Assembly (NCBI GenBank): GCA_046081705.1
Contig: JBJTWK010000064.1
Coordinates: forward strand, 1-22,116
Source of the DNA: IMCC26256 sp046081705
GTDB lineage: Bacteria > Actinomycetota > Acidimicrobiia > IMCC26256
Reading direction: 5' to 3'
DNA: 22,116 bases
Every line of letters begins with the position of its first letter. The first letter of the stretch is position 1. A program made the translations under genes and the position numbers. Under the pieces are notes generated by a model. It saw only the letters and a program-made list of their open reading frames with translations, did not search any database and was not told the origin of the DNA. This document shows, in pieces, positions 14,029-22,095 of the stretch.

Positions 14029-14807
14029 TCCGCTTCGAGATCCGCGATCGGGTCGCGCTCGCCACCATCGATCGGACCGAACGCCGCAATGCGCTCAACG
14101 CCGAACTGTGCGACACGCTCCACGACCACCTCACCGGCATCGACGTGCACACCATCGGCGCAGTGGTCATCACGGGCGAGGGCACCGCGTTCTGCGCGGG
14201 CGCCGACCTCGGCCGCCGAGCGGCGGACACCGGCGGTGACGGCGGTGGCATCGAACACGGTGGCGGCGACTCGTTCCGGCCCGCGTTCGACCGGTTCCTC
14301 CAGACGATCGTCGAGCACCCGCTGCCGGTCATCGCCGCGGTGAACGGACCGGCGATGGGCGCGGGGATGCAGTTGGCCGTGGCCTGCGACTTCCGTGTGG
14401 TCGGCCCCGAGGCCCGGTTCGCGATCCCGGCGGCGAAGTTGGGCGTCGTGCTCTCAGCGCCGAACATCGCCCGACTCGAGCGCCTCGTCGGCCCGGGAGT
14501 GGCGCGCGACGTGCTGCTCGCAGCGGCGACGCTCGACGTCGATGCGGCCGATCGCGCCGGGCTGGTCCACCGCCGGGCCGACGACCCGCTGGCCGCGGCG
14601 CTCGCGTGGGGCGACGAACTCGCGCGGCTCGCGCCGATCACCGTGCGCGGCCACAAGCACGCACTCAACCTCGTGGCCCGTGGTCTCACGCCCGAGGCGA
14701 TCGTCGAACTGCGCGCCCTCGAGGAGCGCGCGTTCACGAGCGACGACCTCCAGGAGGGCCTCACCGCCTCGAGCGAGAAGCGCGCTCCGGAGTTCCGCGG
14801 CCGCTGA
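14025..14807 (+). CDS. Crotonase-family protein lacking both hydratase glutamates
   Basis: 260 residues. Crotonase landmarks are TIDRTERRNALNAEL (14-28), TAFCAGADLG (54-63) and NGPAMGAGMQLAVACDF (107-123). At the two hydratase glutamate positions the protein has Gln115 (GAGMQLA) and Ala136 (FAIPAAKLG), so classical enoyl-CoA hydration is unlikely. A Gly/His-rich insert (GGDGGGIEHGGGDS, about 70-83) follows the first oxyanion segment. ATG 14025 overlaps the biotinyl-protein stop. The C-terminus LQEGLTASSEKRAPEFRGR is typical of the family. It could be an isomerase, a decarboxylase-like crotonase or a CoA-ligand-binding partner of the biotinyl protein; the sequence does not decide. Confidence 0.9.
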   Translation: MIRFEIRDRVALATIDRTERRNALNAELCDTLHDHLTGIDVHTIGAVVITGEGTAFCAGADLGRRAADTGGDGGGIEHGGGDSFRPAFDRFLQTIVEHPLPVIAAVNGPAMGAGMQLAVACDFRVVGPEARFAIPAAKLGVVLSAPNIARLERLVGPGVARDVLLAAATLDVDAADRAGLVHRRADDPLAAALAWGDELARLAPITVRGHKHALNLVARGLTPEAIVELRALEERAFTSDDLQEGLTASSEKRAPEFRGR

Positions 14808-14931
14808 ATCGTCTCGATCTGACGGAGCTCTGACGGGTGATGTTCCAGCGCCGCGACGGTTCTGTGTCGCGCGTGTGAACGAGGTCCGCCCGGCCCGGAC
14901 CGACGGCGCCCGACCTGTCACGGTCTGATCC

Positions 14932-16452
14932 ATGGGTTCGTGGTTCGACCAGTACGAAACGGGTGGCTTCTTCGACGAGGTCGTCGCTGACGGCGGCGAG
15001 GTGCGCCCGCACTACGCCGCATTGGCCGACGCGCTGGTCGCGCTGAGCGCCGACGACCTCGCCCGTGCCGAGCGGGGCCGCACGGCCGCGTTCCGATCCC
15101 AGGGCATCACGTTCACCGTCTACGGCGACGAGTCCGACACGACCGGGAGCGGGATCGAGCGCACGTTCCCGATGGACCTCGTGCCGCGGATCATCCCGGC
15201 GGACGAGTGGGCGCACCTCGAACGCGGGCTCGTGCAGCGCGTCACCGCGCTCAACCTCCTGCTCGACGACCTCTACGTCGGTGGGATGCAGATCGTGGAG
15301 GACGGCGTGCTCCCACGCTGGCTCGTCCTCTCCTCCGAGGGGTTCACACGCGAGGCGTTCGGCGTCCCGGTCCCACTCGGGGCGCGGTGCCTCGTCGCGG
15401 GCATCGACGTCATCCGCGACGAGGCGGGCACCTACCGCGTGCTCGAGGACAACCTGCGGTGTCCGAGCGGGATCTCGTACGTCATCGAGAATCGCTCGGC
15501 CCTCGCTCGGGTGCTGCCGCAGGTGTTCGCAGGCGAGCAGGTGCGCCCGGTCGACCAGTACGGCGCCATGCTCCACGCGGCGCTCCAGCGGGTCGCGCCG
15601 CCGGGTGCCGGCGATTCGCCGACCGTGGTCGTCCTGACGCCCGGCATCTACAACTCGGCGTACTTCGAGCACGTGTTCCTCGCGACGCAGATGGGGGTCG
15701 AGCTCGTCGAGGGTCGCGACCTCGTCGTCGAGGACCAGGTGGTGTCGATGCGCACGACGAAGGGCCTGCGGCGGGTCGACGTGATCTATCGACGCATCGA
15801 CGACGACTTCCTCGATCCCGTCGTGTTCCGCCCGGACTCCGCGCTCGGCGTGCCCGGCCTGATGGCCGCGGCCCGGGCGGGCAACGTGACCATTGCGAAC
15901 GCCGTCGGCAACGGCGTCGCGGACGACAAGGCCGTGTACGCGTACGTGCCCGAGATGATCCGGTACTACCTCGGCGAGGAGCCGATCCTCCCGAACGTCC
16001 CGACCCACCTGCTCTGGGATCCCGATCAGCGCGCCTCGGTGCTCGACCGCCTCGACCAGATGGTCGTGAAGCCCGTCGCCGAGGCTGGTGGCTACGGCCT
16101 CGTCATCGGGCCCGCGGCGACGGACGCGGAGCTCGCCGCGTGTCGGGCCGCGATCGAGGCCGACCCGCGTAACTACATCGCACAGGAGGTCGTCCCACTA
16201 TCGCGGCACCCGGTGCTCGTGGGGGACCACCTCGAGGGTCGGCACATCGACCTCCGACCGTTCGTGCTCTCGGGGGAGCAGGTCGAGGTCGTGCCCGGCG
16301 GACTCACCCGCGTCGCGCTGCGCCGGGGATCCCTCGTCGTGAACTCCTCGCAGGGTGGCGGATCGAAGGACACCTGGGTGCTGTCGTCGAACGAGACCGA
16401 CGTTCCCGTCGGCGACCCCGATCCCCTCCTGGTCGGGGGTGATGCGCCGTGA
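14932..16452 (+). CDS. Circularly permuted ATP-grasp protein (type 2)
   Basis: 506 residues, first gene of a conserved trio with an alpha-E protein and a transglutaminase-like protein. ATP-grasp enzymes join a carboxylate to an amine using ATP; this permuted family is predicted from comparative genomics to form peptide or amide bonds. Visible conserved segments are YRVLEDNLRCPSGISYV (168-184), TPGIYNSAYFEHVFLA (236-251), NAVGNGVADDKAVYAYVPEM (323-342), MVVKPVAEAGGYG (377-389) with K380 as the likely ATP-contacting lysine, NYIAQE (414-419) and HIDLRPFVL. There is no signal peptide. The ATG is preceded by 124 bp of non-coding DNA that carries GGTCCG/CGGACC (14883-14901), a possible regulatory hairpin. 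The stop overlaps the next start. Actual substrates are not known. Confidence 0.92.
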   Translation: MGSWFDQYETGGFFDEVVADGGEVRPHYAALADALVALSADDLARAERGRTAAFRSQGITFTVYGDESDTTGSGIERTFPMDLVPRIIPADEWAHLERGLVQRVTALNLLLDDLYVGGMQIVEDGVLPRWLVLSSEGFTREAFGVPVPLGARCLVAGIDVIRDEAGTYRVLEDNLRCPSGISYVIENRSALARVLPQVFAGEQVRPVDQYGAMLHAALQRVAPPGAGDSPTVVVLTPGIYNSAYFEHVFLATQMGVELVEGRDLVVEDQVVSMRTTKGLRRVDVIYRRIDDDFLDPVVFRPDSALGVPGLMAAARAGNVTIANAVGNGVADDKAVYAYVPEMIRYYLGEEPILPNVPTHLLWDPDQRASVLDRLDQMVVKPVAEAGGYGLVIGPAATDAELAACRAAIEADPRNYIAQEVVPLSRHPVLVGDHLEGRHIDLRPFVLSGEQVEVVPGGLTRVALRRGSLVVNSSQGGGSKDTWVLSSNETDVPVGDPDPLLVGGDAP

Positions 16453-17447
16453 TGTTGGCCCGCACCGCCGAGTACCTGTTCTGGGCCGGCCGCTACCTCG
16501 AACGCGCGGAGGACACCGCACGACTCCTCGACGTCACCTACCACCGCCTGCTTGAGGCGACCCCGGGCGAGGAACACGCGGCGTGGACCGACGTGATCGC
16601 GTCCGTCGGGCTCGAGAAGGAGTTCGCGGCGACGGGTCGTCGCATGACGTCGCACGCTGTCACCGAGTTCCTGGTCGAGGATCGCGCCAACGACGGATCG
16701 ATCGTGTCGTGCGTCGCGCGGGCCCGGGACAACGCGCGCGGCGTGCGGGAACACCTTGCGATGGAACTGTGGGAGGGACTCAACTCGTTCCACCTCGAAC
16801 TGAGCGCCCGCAACCTCACGGTGGACCTCGCCCGCGAGCCGCACCAGCTGTACGGCTTCGTGCGTCACGGCGTGCAGAGCGTGATGGGGGTGGCGAACGA
16901 GACCTGGTCCCGCGAGGACGCCTGGCGGTTCTTCACCCTCGGGGTGCTGCTCGAACGTGCGGAGATGGGGATCCGTTCGCTCCGGGTGCGGCACCCGCGC
17001 CATCTCGCGGGCGCCGTGCACGAATGGTACGCGACGCTGCGATCGCAGTCGGCGTTGCAGGCGTACCGGCGCCGCTACCGGGATCTGGACGCAGCTGCGC
17101 TCGTCGAGTTGCTGCTGCTGTCATCGACGCTGCCGCGCAGCGTCCTGTTCTCACTCCTCCGGGCCGAGCGCATTCTGGACGACCTCACGCGGGCCAACGC
17201 GAGCGAGCGATCGTTGGCGCTGCGCCTCCTCGGTCGCGTCCGCGCCGAGATCGAGTTCGCCGACGCCCGCGAACTCGTGGCCGGCGACTTCGACAGGATG
17301 CTCGAGCGGTTCGAGGCCGACGTGCGAGTCGTATCGACGGCCGTAGCCGCCGAGTGCTTCCTCTACCGGGTCGACGACGATCTTCACAGCGTCCAACTGG
17401 TGCCGGGCGTCTACCTGCCGGACGCGGACCTCGGGGTGCTCGGATGA
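16449..17447 (+). CDS. Alpha-E domain protein (DUF403)
   Basis: 332 residues, almost wholly helical. It opens with the family signature LARTAEYLFWAGRYLERAEDTARLLDVTY written here in parts: AEYLFWAGRYLERAE then DTARLLDV. Inner helices include RDNARGVREHLAMELWEGLN and LGVLLERAEMGIRSLRV, both typical. The family always travels with permuted ATP-grasp and transglutaminase-like genes and is thought to be a partner in the same predicted peptide-ligation system, but its biochemical job is unproven. The start is GTG 16449 or ATG 16452 (GTGATG); both overlap the previous stop. The stop overlaps the next ATG (ATGA), so all three genes are translationally coupled. Confidence 0.92.
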   Translation: MMLARTAEYLFWAGRYLERAEDTARLLDVTYHRLLEATPGEEHAAWTDVIASVGLEKEFAATGRRMTSHAVTEFLVEDRANDGSIVSCVARARDNARGVREHLAMELWEGLNSFHLELSARNLTVDLAREPHQLYGFVRHGVQSVMGVANETWSREDAWRFFTLGVLLERAEMGIRSLRVRHPRHLAGAVHEWYATLRSQSALQAYRRRYRDLDAAALVELLLLSSTLPRSVLFSLLRAERILDDLTRANASERSLALRLLGRVRAEIEFADARELVAGDFDRMLERFEADVRVVSTAVAAECFLYRVDDDLHSVQLVPGVYLPDADLGVLG

Positions 17448-18430
17448 GGCTCGATGTCCGGTACCGGTCGGTGTTCGCCTACACCGAGGAGATCACGGAA
17501 TCGCACAACGAACTCCGGGCGTGTCCTGCGACCGACGCGTACCAGCGGCTCATCGACTACCGCGTCACGGTCGACCCGTCCTCGCGCATCTTCAGTTACA
17601 CCGACGCGTGGGGTACGCGGGTCGAGGCCTTCGGGGTCCGCGGGGTCCACGAACGGATGGTGGTCACCGCCGATGCCACGGTCGAGACCTCGCCGCGGCC
17701 GCTCCCCACGGCGACGACGACTCTCGCCGACCTCCAGGACGCGACGTTCCGCGACGGCCACATCGAATACCTCCAGCGTGACCGCCACACCGACGGCGGT
17801 GAGCGTCTCCGGGCGATCGCGCGGGAGCAGGTCGAGCGCGGTGGTCCCGATGTGGTCGGCGCAGCGCTCGCGATCCACCGCTTCGTGGGCGGCAGCATCC
17901 GGTACACACCGGGCGCGACCTTGGTCGGGATCGCGGTCGACGACGTGCTGACCGGTGGCGTCGGTGTGTGCCAAGACTACGCACACCTCGCCGTCACAAT
18001 GTGTCGCGCCGCGGACCTCCCGGCCCGGTACGTGTCTGGGTACCTGTTCACCGACCACGACGCGTCCGGTGAGATCCCGGACGGCGAGGCCGTCGTCGTG
18101 CAGACCCACGCGTGGATCGAGGTCGCTATCCCCGGCTGGGGGTGGCTCGGGCTCGACCCGACGAACGGACAGCTCGCAGGCGAGCGCCACATCAAGATCG
18201 GGCACGGACGGTCCTACGACGACGTGCAGCCGTTGCGCGGCGTGTTCCTCGGGCCGGCCCGCTCGACAGTGGCGCCGATGGTCGAGATCCGACGCCTCGG
18301 CGCCGACAGCACGCGGCGGACGGGGTCCGGGGGCGCACCCGGGCAGGTGCCTCAGGATCTGGTCCAGATGCCGCCGAGGGTGCGACGAGCGACGGGCGCC
18401 CGCCTCCTCCAGCAGCAACAGCAGCAGTGA
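17444..18430 (+). CDS. Transglutaminase-like cysteine protease/amidase with poly-Gln tail
   Basis: 328 residues. An N-terminal beta domain (MRLDVRYRSVFAYTEEI, about 1-85) is followed by the transglutaminase-like core. The catalytic triad is visible: C176 in GGVGVCQDYAHL, H222 in VVQTHAWIEV and D238 in WLGLDPTNG. Core and order match the COG1305 proteins that accompany ATP-grasp/alpha-E pairs. In that setting the enzyme is predicted to hydrolyse or exchange peptide-like bonds made by the ligase. After residue ~290 the protein is a basic, Gly-rich tail ending LLQQQQQQ. The six glutamines are coded CAG CAG CAA CAG CAG CAG just before TGA. ATG 17444 overlaps the alpha-E stop; a longer open frame back to 16583 merely reads through the alpha-E gene. 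Confidence 0.92.
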   Translation: MRLDVRYRSVFAYTEEITESHNELRACPATDAYQRLIDYRVTVDPSSRIFSYTDAWGTRVEAFGVRGVHERMVVTADATVETSPRPLPTATTTLADLQDATFRDGHIEYLQRDRHTDGGERLRAIAREQVERGGPDVVGAALAIHRFVGGSIRYTPGATLVGIAVDDVLTGGVGVCQDYAHLAVTMCRAADLPARYVSGYLFTDHDASGEIPDGEAVVVQTHAWIEVAIPGWGWLGLDPTNGQLAGERHIKIGHGRSYDDVQPLRGVFLGPARSTVAPMVEIRRLGADSTRRTGSGGAPGQVPQDLVQMPPRVRRATGARLLQQQQQQ

Positions 18431-18439
18431 GCGGCCGCT
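18430..18439. terminator. Palindrome between convergent stops
   Basis: AGCGGCCGCT, a 10-bp perfect palindrome joining the transglutaminase stop (18428-18430) and the carotenoid oxygenase stop (18440-18438). An alternative hairpin, GAGCG/CGCTC with an 8-nt loop, covers 18429-18446. No U-tract; termination is only suggested. Confidence 0.25.
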
Positions 18440-19823
18440 AACGCTCTGCGAACCAGTTGCCGTGGAAACCGAACGGCACGCGGCGCGGCATGTGCACCCG
18501 GGCGATCGGGCCGGCCGACACCGCGAGCGCGTCGAATACGCAGAGATCGCTCGCCGAGGCGTCCCGGTTGTGCACGAACCCGAGGAGCCACCCGTCGTCC
18601 TCGGCGGTCCCGCTCGGATCGGCGGCGAACGCGAACTCGCCGACGGTGCAGCCGGGGAACACGAACTCCTCGCTCGCCCCGGTGCGCAGGTCGTACTTCA
18701 CGAGCGCGTCGAAGCCGTCGTCGGTCGTGTCGCCGGCGTACCAGGCGACGTACCCGAACCGGTTCGGCAGGCCGTTGCGGGCGTCGTTGATGCGCGGGAA
18801 GTCGCCGACCCGGTCGTCGAGCGCCTCGCGGGTCACCGTGCCGGTGCCGAGGTCGATCCGGATGCGGGACAGCACGCCCTCGGCCGCCGCCGCGCGACCG
18901 TCGGGCGCAAGTCCGAAGTTGAACTCGTCCATCGCACAGCCGTCGACGACGATGGCGCCGTCGCCGTCCTCGTACCCGTTGAGGAAGTGGGCGACCCAGG
19001 TGTTGTCGACGTCGAACCAGCGCACGTCGCCGGTGTCGCCGTCGCGGGGCATCACGCCGACGCGGGTGCCGAGATCCGGCCGCCACGAGGCGAGCGGCCC
19101 GCCGTCGAAGAACGACGCGAAGTCCATCACCGCGGGGGAGTCGAGGAACACGACGTGCTCCCGCGTCGTCACGAAGTCGTGCATCATCGTCGGGTGCGCG
19201 GTCTCGATCGGCACGCTGCGGACGAGGGCGCCGGTCGCGTCGACGACGTGGTACGTGAGGCGCGGCAGGTAGCCGAAGAAGAGCATCTCGCCGGTCTCGG
19301 GGTCGAGCTTCGGGTGGGCGGTGCACGACGTCCGCAGGCGTCCGTCGAAGTCCCACTCGCCCACGGTCGAGAGGTCGTCGTCAATACGGGTCGGTCGGGC
19401 CGCCTCCATGAGCGCGTACATCCGGCCCGCGTGGCGCACGACGTGCGTGTTGCCAGTGTTCTTCATCGCCCCGGCGTCACCGACCTCGCTCGCGTCGGGG
19501 TACACCTGCTCGAACATCCCGCCGTACAGCGCGCGTCCGGCGCGCTCCTCGGCGGCGAGCCCGGCCGACCGGATCCAGCGGTTCCGGTACGACGCGCGGC
19601 CGTCGGCGAGCTGCACCGAGTGGAGCATGCCGTCGCCGTCGAAGATGTGGTAGCGGCCGATCGGTTCGAACCGGGGGTTGGGACCGGTGCGCACGTACGC
19701 CCCGCGCAGCCCGGGTGGGATGGCGCCGGTGACCTCGAGGTCCCTCGCGTCGAGTTCGTCGGCGACGGGCGCGAACACCCCGGCCAACCACGGCTGCTGC
19801 AGATGGTTCACGACCCCGGTCAT
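18438..19823 (-). CDS. Carotenoid cleavage oxygenase (RPE65/CCD family)
   Basis: 461 residues, typical for these seven-bladed beta-propeller dioxygenases, which cleave double bonds of carotenoids, apocarotenals or stilbenes with Fe(II). The four iron-binding His are visible: H170 (CTAHPK), H215 (TMMHDF), H279 (NTWVAHFLNGYED) and H454 (GFHGNW). The N-terminus shows the family opening GAIPPGLRGAYVRTGPNP and HIFDGDGMLHSV. ATG 19823 gives this N-terminus; an upstream extension to 20024 overlaps the sortase gene and looks non-coding. It lies 34 bp downstream of the sortase on the same strand, so co-transcription is possible. No carotenoid biosynthesis gene is nearby, and the substrate is open. Confidence 0.94.
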   Translation of the reverse strand: MTGVVNHLQQPWLAGVFAPVADELDARDLEVTGAIPPGLRGAYVRTGPNPRFEPIGRYHIFDGDGMLHSVQLADGRASYRNRWIRSAGLAAEERAGRALYGGMFEQVYPDASEVGDAGAMKNTGNTHVVRHAGRMYALMEAARPTRIDDDLSTVGEWDFDGRLRTSCTAHPKLDPETGEMLFFGYLPRLTYHVVDATGALVRSVPIETAHPTMMHDFVTTREHVVFLDSPAVMDFASFFDGGPLASWRPDLGTRVGVMPRDGDTGDVRWFDVDNTWVAHFLNGYEDGDGAIVVDGCAMDEFNFGLAPDGRAAAAEGVLSRIRIDLGTGTVTREALDDRVGDFPRINDARNGLPNRFGYVAWYAGDTTDDGFDALVKYDLRTGASEEFVFPGCTVGEFAFAADPSGTAEDDGWLLGFVHNRDASASDLCVFDALAVSAGPIARVHMPRRVPFGFHGNWFAER

Positions 19824-19857
19824 GGGGCGGGACGCTAGGTCGTCGCGCGTCGGACCG

Positions 19858-20712
19858 CTAGAGACCGCTCGGGAGCGCCCGGTCGAGGTGGCCGAACCAC
19901 ACGAAGCACACGGCGGCGAACGGGAGGAACCCGAGGATCCAGGTCGTCCAGTGCCGACGTCGCCGGTACACCCACCACCAGCCGAGGCCCACGGCCAGCG
20001 TGATCGCGGCCCAGAGCACCGCACCGCCCCGATCGGTCGGGGTCTGTGCGTCCGCGAGGGTCGGCGGTCGGGTCGGGGTCGGCGTCTCCGGCGCGGGCCG
20101 GGGCGGATCGCTCGGCTCGGGGGCGAGGTCGGCCTGCACGATGAGCCGCTTCGCCGCGGAGAACTTCGGGTGGCAGGTGGTGAGGGTGAGCGTCGCTCCG
20201 GCGGTCGGGGCGATGACGCTCACGTCGGTCGGCCGCACGATGCGCGACTCGCGCACGGCGTAGGTGTAGGAGCCCGCGAGCGTGCGGACCTCGATCCGGT
20301 CGCCGGGTCGGAGCTCGTCGAGCCGGTTGAAGGGCGCGCCGTAGGTCGTCCGGTGCCCGGCGATCGCCGCGTTGCCGATCTCCCCGGGCAGCGGGGTGTC
20401 GGGGTAGTGGCCGGGGCCCTTGCGCAGGTCGGTCCGCGTCACGCCCTGGACCACCGTGCGGTCCACCCCGATGCGGGGGATCCGGATCACCGCCACGGCC
20501 TCCCCGGTGGGCGGGGGGATCTCGACCGCAGGGGCCGAGCCGGGGGCGGTCGTCGTGGTGGTGGCGAGCGCGTCGGTGAAGTCGGATCGCAGCGACCGCT
20601 GGGCCCGGGACTCGTAGACCCCGGTGCCCCAGAGCTGGTAGCCGGCGAAGGCGAGGAGCAGGAGGCCGAGCACGATGAGGACCCGCCCGGTCCCGCTGAC
20701 GATCCTGCGCAC
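19858..20712 (-). CDS. Class E sortase
   Basis: 284 residues. Sortases cut LPXTG-like signals and join proteins to the cell wall or to pilins; class E recognises LAXTG and is typical of high-GC actinomycetes. The catalytic set is H120 (NAAIAGHRTTYG), C180 (LTLTTCHPKFS) and R189 (AAKRLIV). There is an N-terminal membrane anchor (about 10-28) and a Thr/Pro linker. After the catalytic domain and a Pro/Thr linker come two hydrophobic segments (VLWAAITLAVGLGWWWVY and WILGFLPFAAVCFVWFG). GTG 20712 is the best start; the frame upstream of it runs antisense into the divergent ccmA gene. No LAXTG substrate is encoded in this window. Confidence 0.93.
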   Translation of the reverse strand: MRRIVSGTGRVLIVLGLLLLAFAGYQLWGTGVYESRAQRSLRSDFTDALATTTTTAPGSAPAVEIPPPTGEAVAVIRIPRIGVDRTVVQGVTRTDLRKGPGHYPDTPLPGEIGNAAIAGHRTTYGAPFNRLDELRPGDRIEVRTLAGSYTYAVRESRIVRPTDVSVIAPTAGATLTLTTCHPKFSAAKRLIVQADLAPEPSDPPRPAPETPTPTRPPTLADAQTPTDRGGAVLWAAITLAVGLGWWWVYRRRRHWTTWILGFLPFAAVCFVWFGHLDRALPSGL

Positions 20713-20776
20713 GATCGGCGAGCCTAGGCCCCGTGGGTTCGCCGCCGACCGCGGTGCGTCCCTACCCTTGGCCCCG

Positions 20777-21424
20777 GTGTCCAGCGTGGTCCGACTCCGT
20801 GCCGCCGTGTGTCTGCTCGGGCGGTTCCCTGCGCTCGCCGGCCTCGACCTCGATCTCGACGCCGGCGGGGTCGTGCTGCTGTCCGGACCCAACGGCGCGG
20901 GCAAGACCACCCTGCTGCGGCTCATCGCCGGGCTGCTGCCGCTGCACTCGGGCGCAGCGACTGTGTTCGGCACCGATCTCGGCGTCGACCGGCGGTCCCA
21001 CCGTCGCCGCCTCGCCCTCGTCGGGCACGACACCTTCTGCTACGACGACCTCACCGTGCGCGAGAACCTGCGCTTCGCGACCCGCTCGGCCGGACGCGAC
21101 GCGGCGGCCGCGGATGCGGCGCTGGCCCGGCTGGGACTCGAGCCCATCGCGGACGTCGTGCACGCGCGGCTCTCGGCCGGTCAACGGCGACGCCTCGCGC
21201 TCGCCGTCGCCCTCGGTCGTGACCCGGAGCTCCTGCTGCTCGACGAGCCGCACGCCGGCCTCGACGAGGGTGGGCGCGAGGTGCTCGACGCGCTGCTCCG
21301 CGACGCCCGCGACGAGGGGCGCACGGTCCTCGTCGCCAGCCACGAACTCGACCGCACCCGGGCCCTCGCTGACCGCGAGGTCGTCGTGCGGGGTGGGCGC
21401 GCGTACCCGGTGGAGGCGGCGTGA
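20777..21424 (+). CDS. ccmA: CcmA, heme exporter ATP-binding subunit
   Basis: 215 residues, the short length typical of CcmA. As an ABC ATPase of cytochrome c maturation System I, it drives release of heme from the CcmCDE complex. Walker A is GPNGAGKTT (37-45), the signature is LSAGQ (132-136), Walker B is LLLLDEPHAGLD and the switch His is H189 (ASHELD). GTG 20777 was chosen because the ATPase core starts ten residues later and an upstream extension overlaps the divergent sortase. The stop overlaps the ccmB start by 4 bp. Assignment to CcmA rather than a generic ABC ATPase rests on its short length and the following ccmB. Confidence 0.87.
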   Translation: MSSVVRLRAAVCLLGRFPALAGLDLDLDAGGVVLLSGPNGAGKTTLLRLIAGLLPLHSGAATVFGTDLGVDRRSHRRRLALVGHDTFCYDDLTVRENLRFATRSAGRDAAAADAALARLGLEPIADVVHARLSAGQRRRLALAVALGRDPELLLLDEPHAGLDEGGREVLDALLRDARDEGRTVLVASHELDRTRALADREVVVRGGRAYPVEAA

Positions 21425-22095
21425 GCCTGCTGGCCGAGGTCCGGCTCGTCGCCGCGAAGGACCTGCGCATCGAGGCCCGGTCGCGGGTCCTGCTCGCCCA
21501 GGTCCTGCCGTTCGGGGCGATCGTCGTGCTGCTCTTCGCCTTCGCCCTCGACCCCGACCGGGGGGTGCTGGCCCGGGTGGCGCCGGGTCTCTTCTGGATC
21601 GCCGTGCTGCTCGCGGCGCTGCTGGCCATCGGCCGGGCGTTCGCCGTCGAGCAGGCCCACGGCGCCCGCGACGGCCTCCGGCTCGCCGGCATCGATCCGG
21701 CCTCGGTGTTCCTCGGGAAGGCCGCGGCCATCGTCGTGCAGCTCCTCGTCCTCGAGGTGGTGCTCGGGGTCGCCGTCGTGGTCCTCTACGGCGTCGACCT
21801 GCGCGGGGGTGCGGTCCTCCTCGCCGCCGCGGTCGCCGCGACCCTCGGATTGGCGTCGACCGGTACCTTGTATGGCGTACTCGCAGCCGGACTGCGGGCA
21901 CGCGAGACCCTGTTGCCGCTGCTGCTCCTCCCGGTGCTGGCTCCGGTGATGCTCGGCGCCACCCGCGCCTTCGAGGACGCCCTCGACGGCGCCACGGCGG
22001 ACGCCTGGCCGTGGGTCGCGCTGCTCGTGGTCTTCGCACTGCTCTACACGGGAGTCGGGATGCTCGCCTTCGGGCCGTTGTGGGAGGACGCATGA
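21421..22095 (+). CDS. ccmB: CcmB, heme exporter membrane subunit
   Basis: 224 residues, the normal CcmB length, with six hydrophobic segments and the family opening LLAEVRLVAAKDLRIEARSR followed by VLPFGAIVVLLFAFAL. RAFAVEQAHGARDGLRLAGIDP (about 72-93) and VFLGKAAA also match the family pattern. CcmB is the permease partner of CcmA in System I cytochrome c maturation. GTG 21421 overlaps the ccmA stop, and the TGA overlaps the next ATG at 22092. The overlaps indicate a tightly coupled ccmAB operon. Confidence 0.9.
   Translation: MSLLAEVRLVAAKDLRIEARSRVLLAQVLPFGAIVVLLFAFALDPDRGVLARVAPGLFWIAVLLAALLAIGRAFAVEQAHGARDGLRLAGIDPASVFLGKAAAIVVQLLVLEVVLGVAVVVLYGVDLRGGAVLLAAAVAATLGLASTGTLYGVLAAGLRARETLLPLLLLPVLAPVMLGATRAFEDALDGATADAWPWVALLVVFALLYTGVGMLAFGPLWEDA

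Noticed and set aside
16583..17443. A long N-terminal extension of the transglutaminase-like gene
   Set aside because: It runs out of frame through the alpha-E gene and is Arg/Pro-rich. ATG 17444 gives the family N-terminus and an ATGA overlap.
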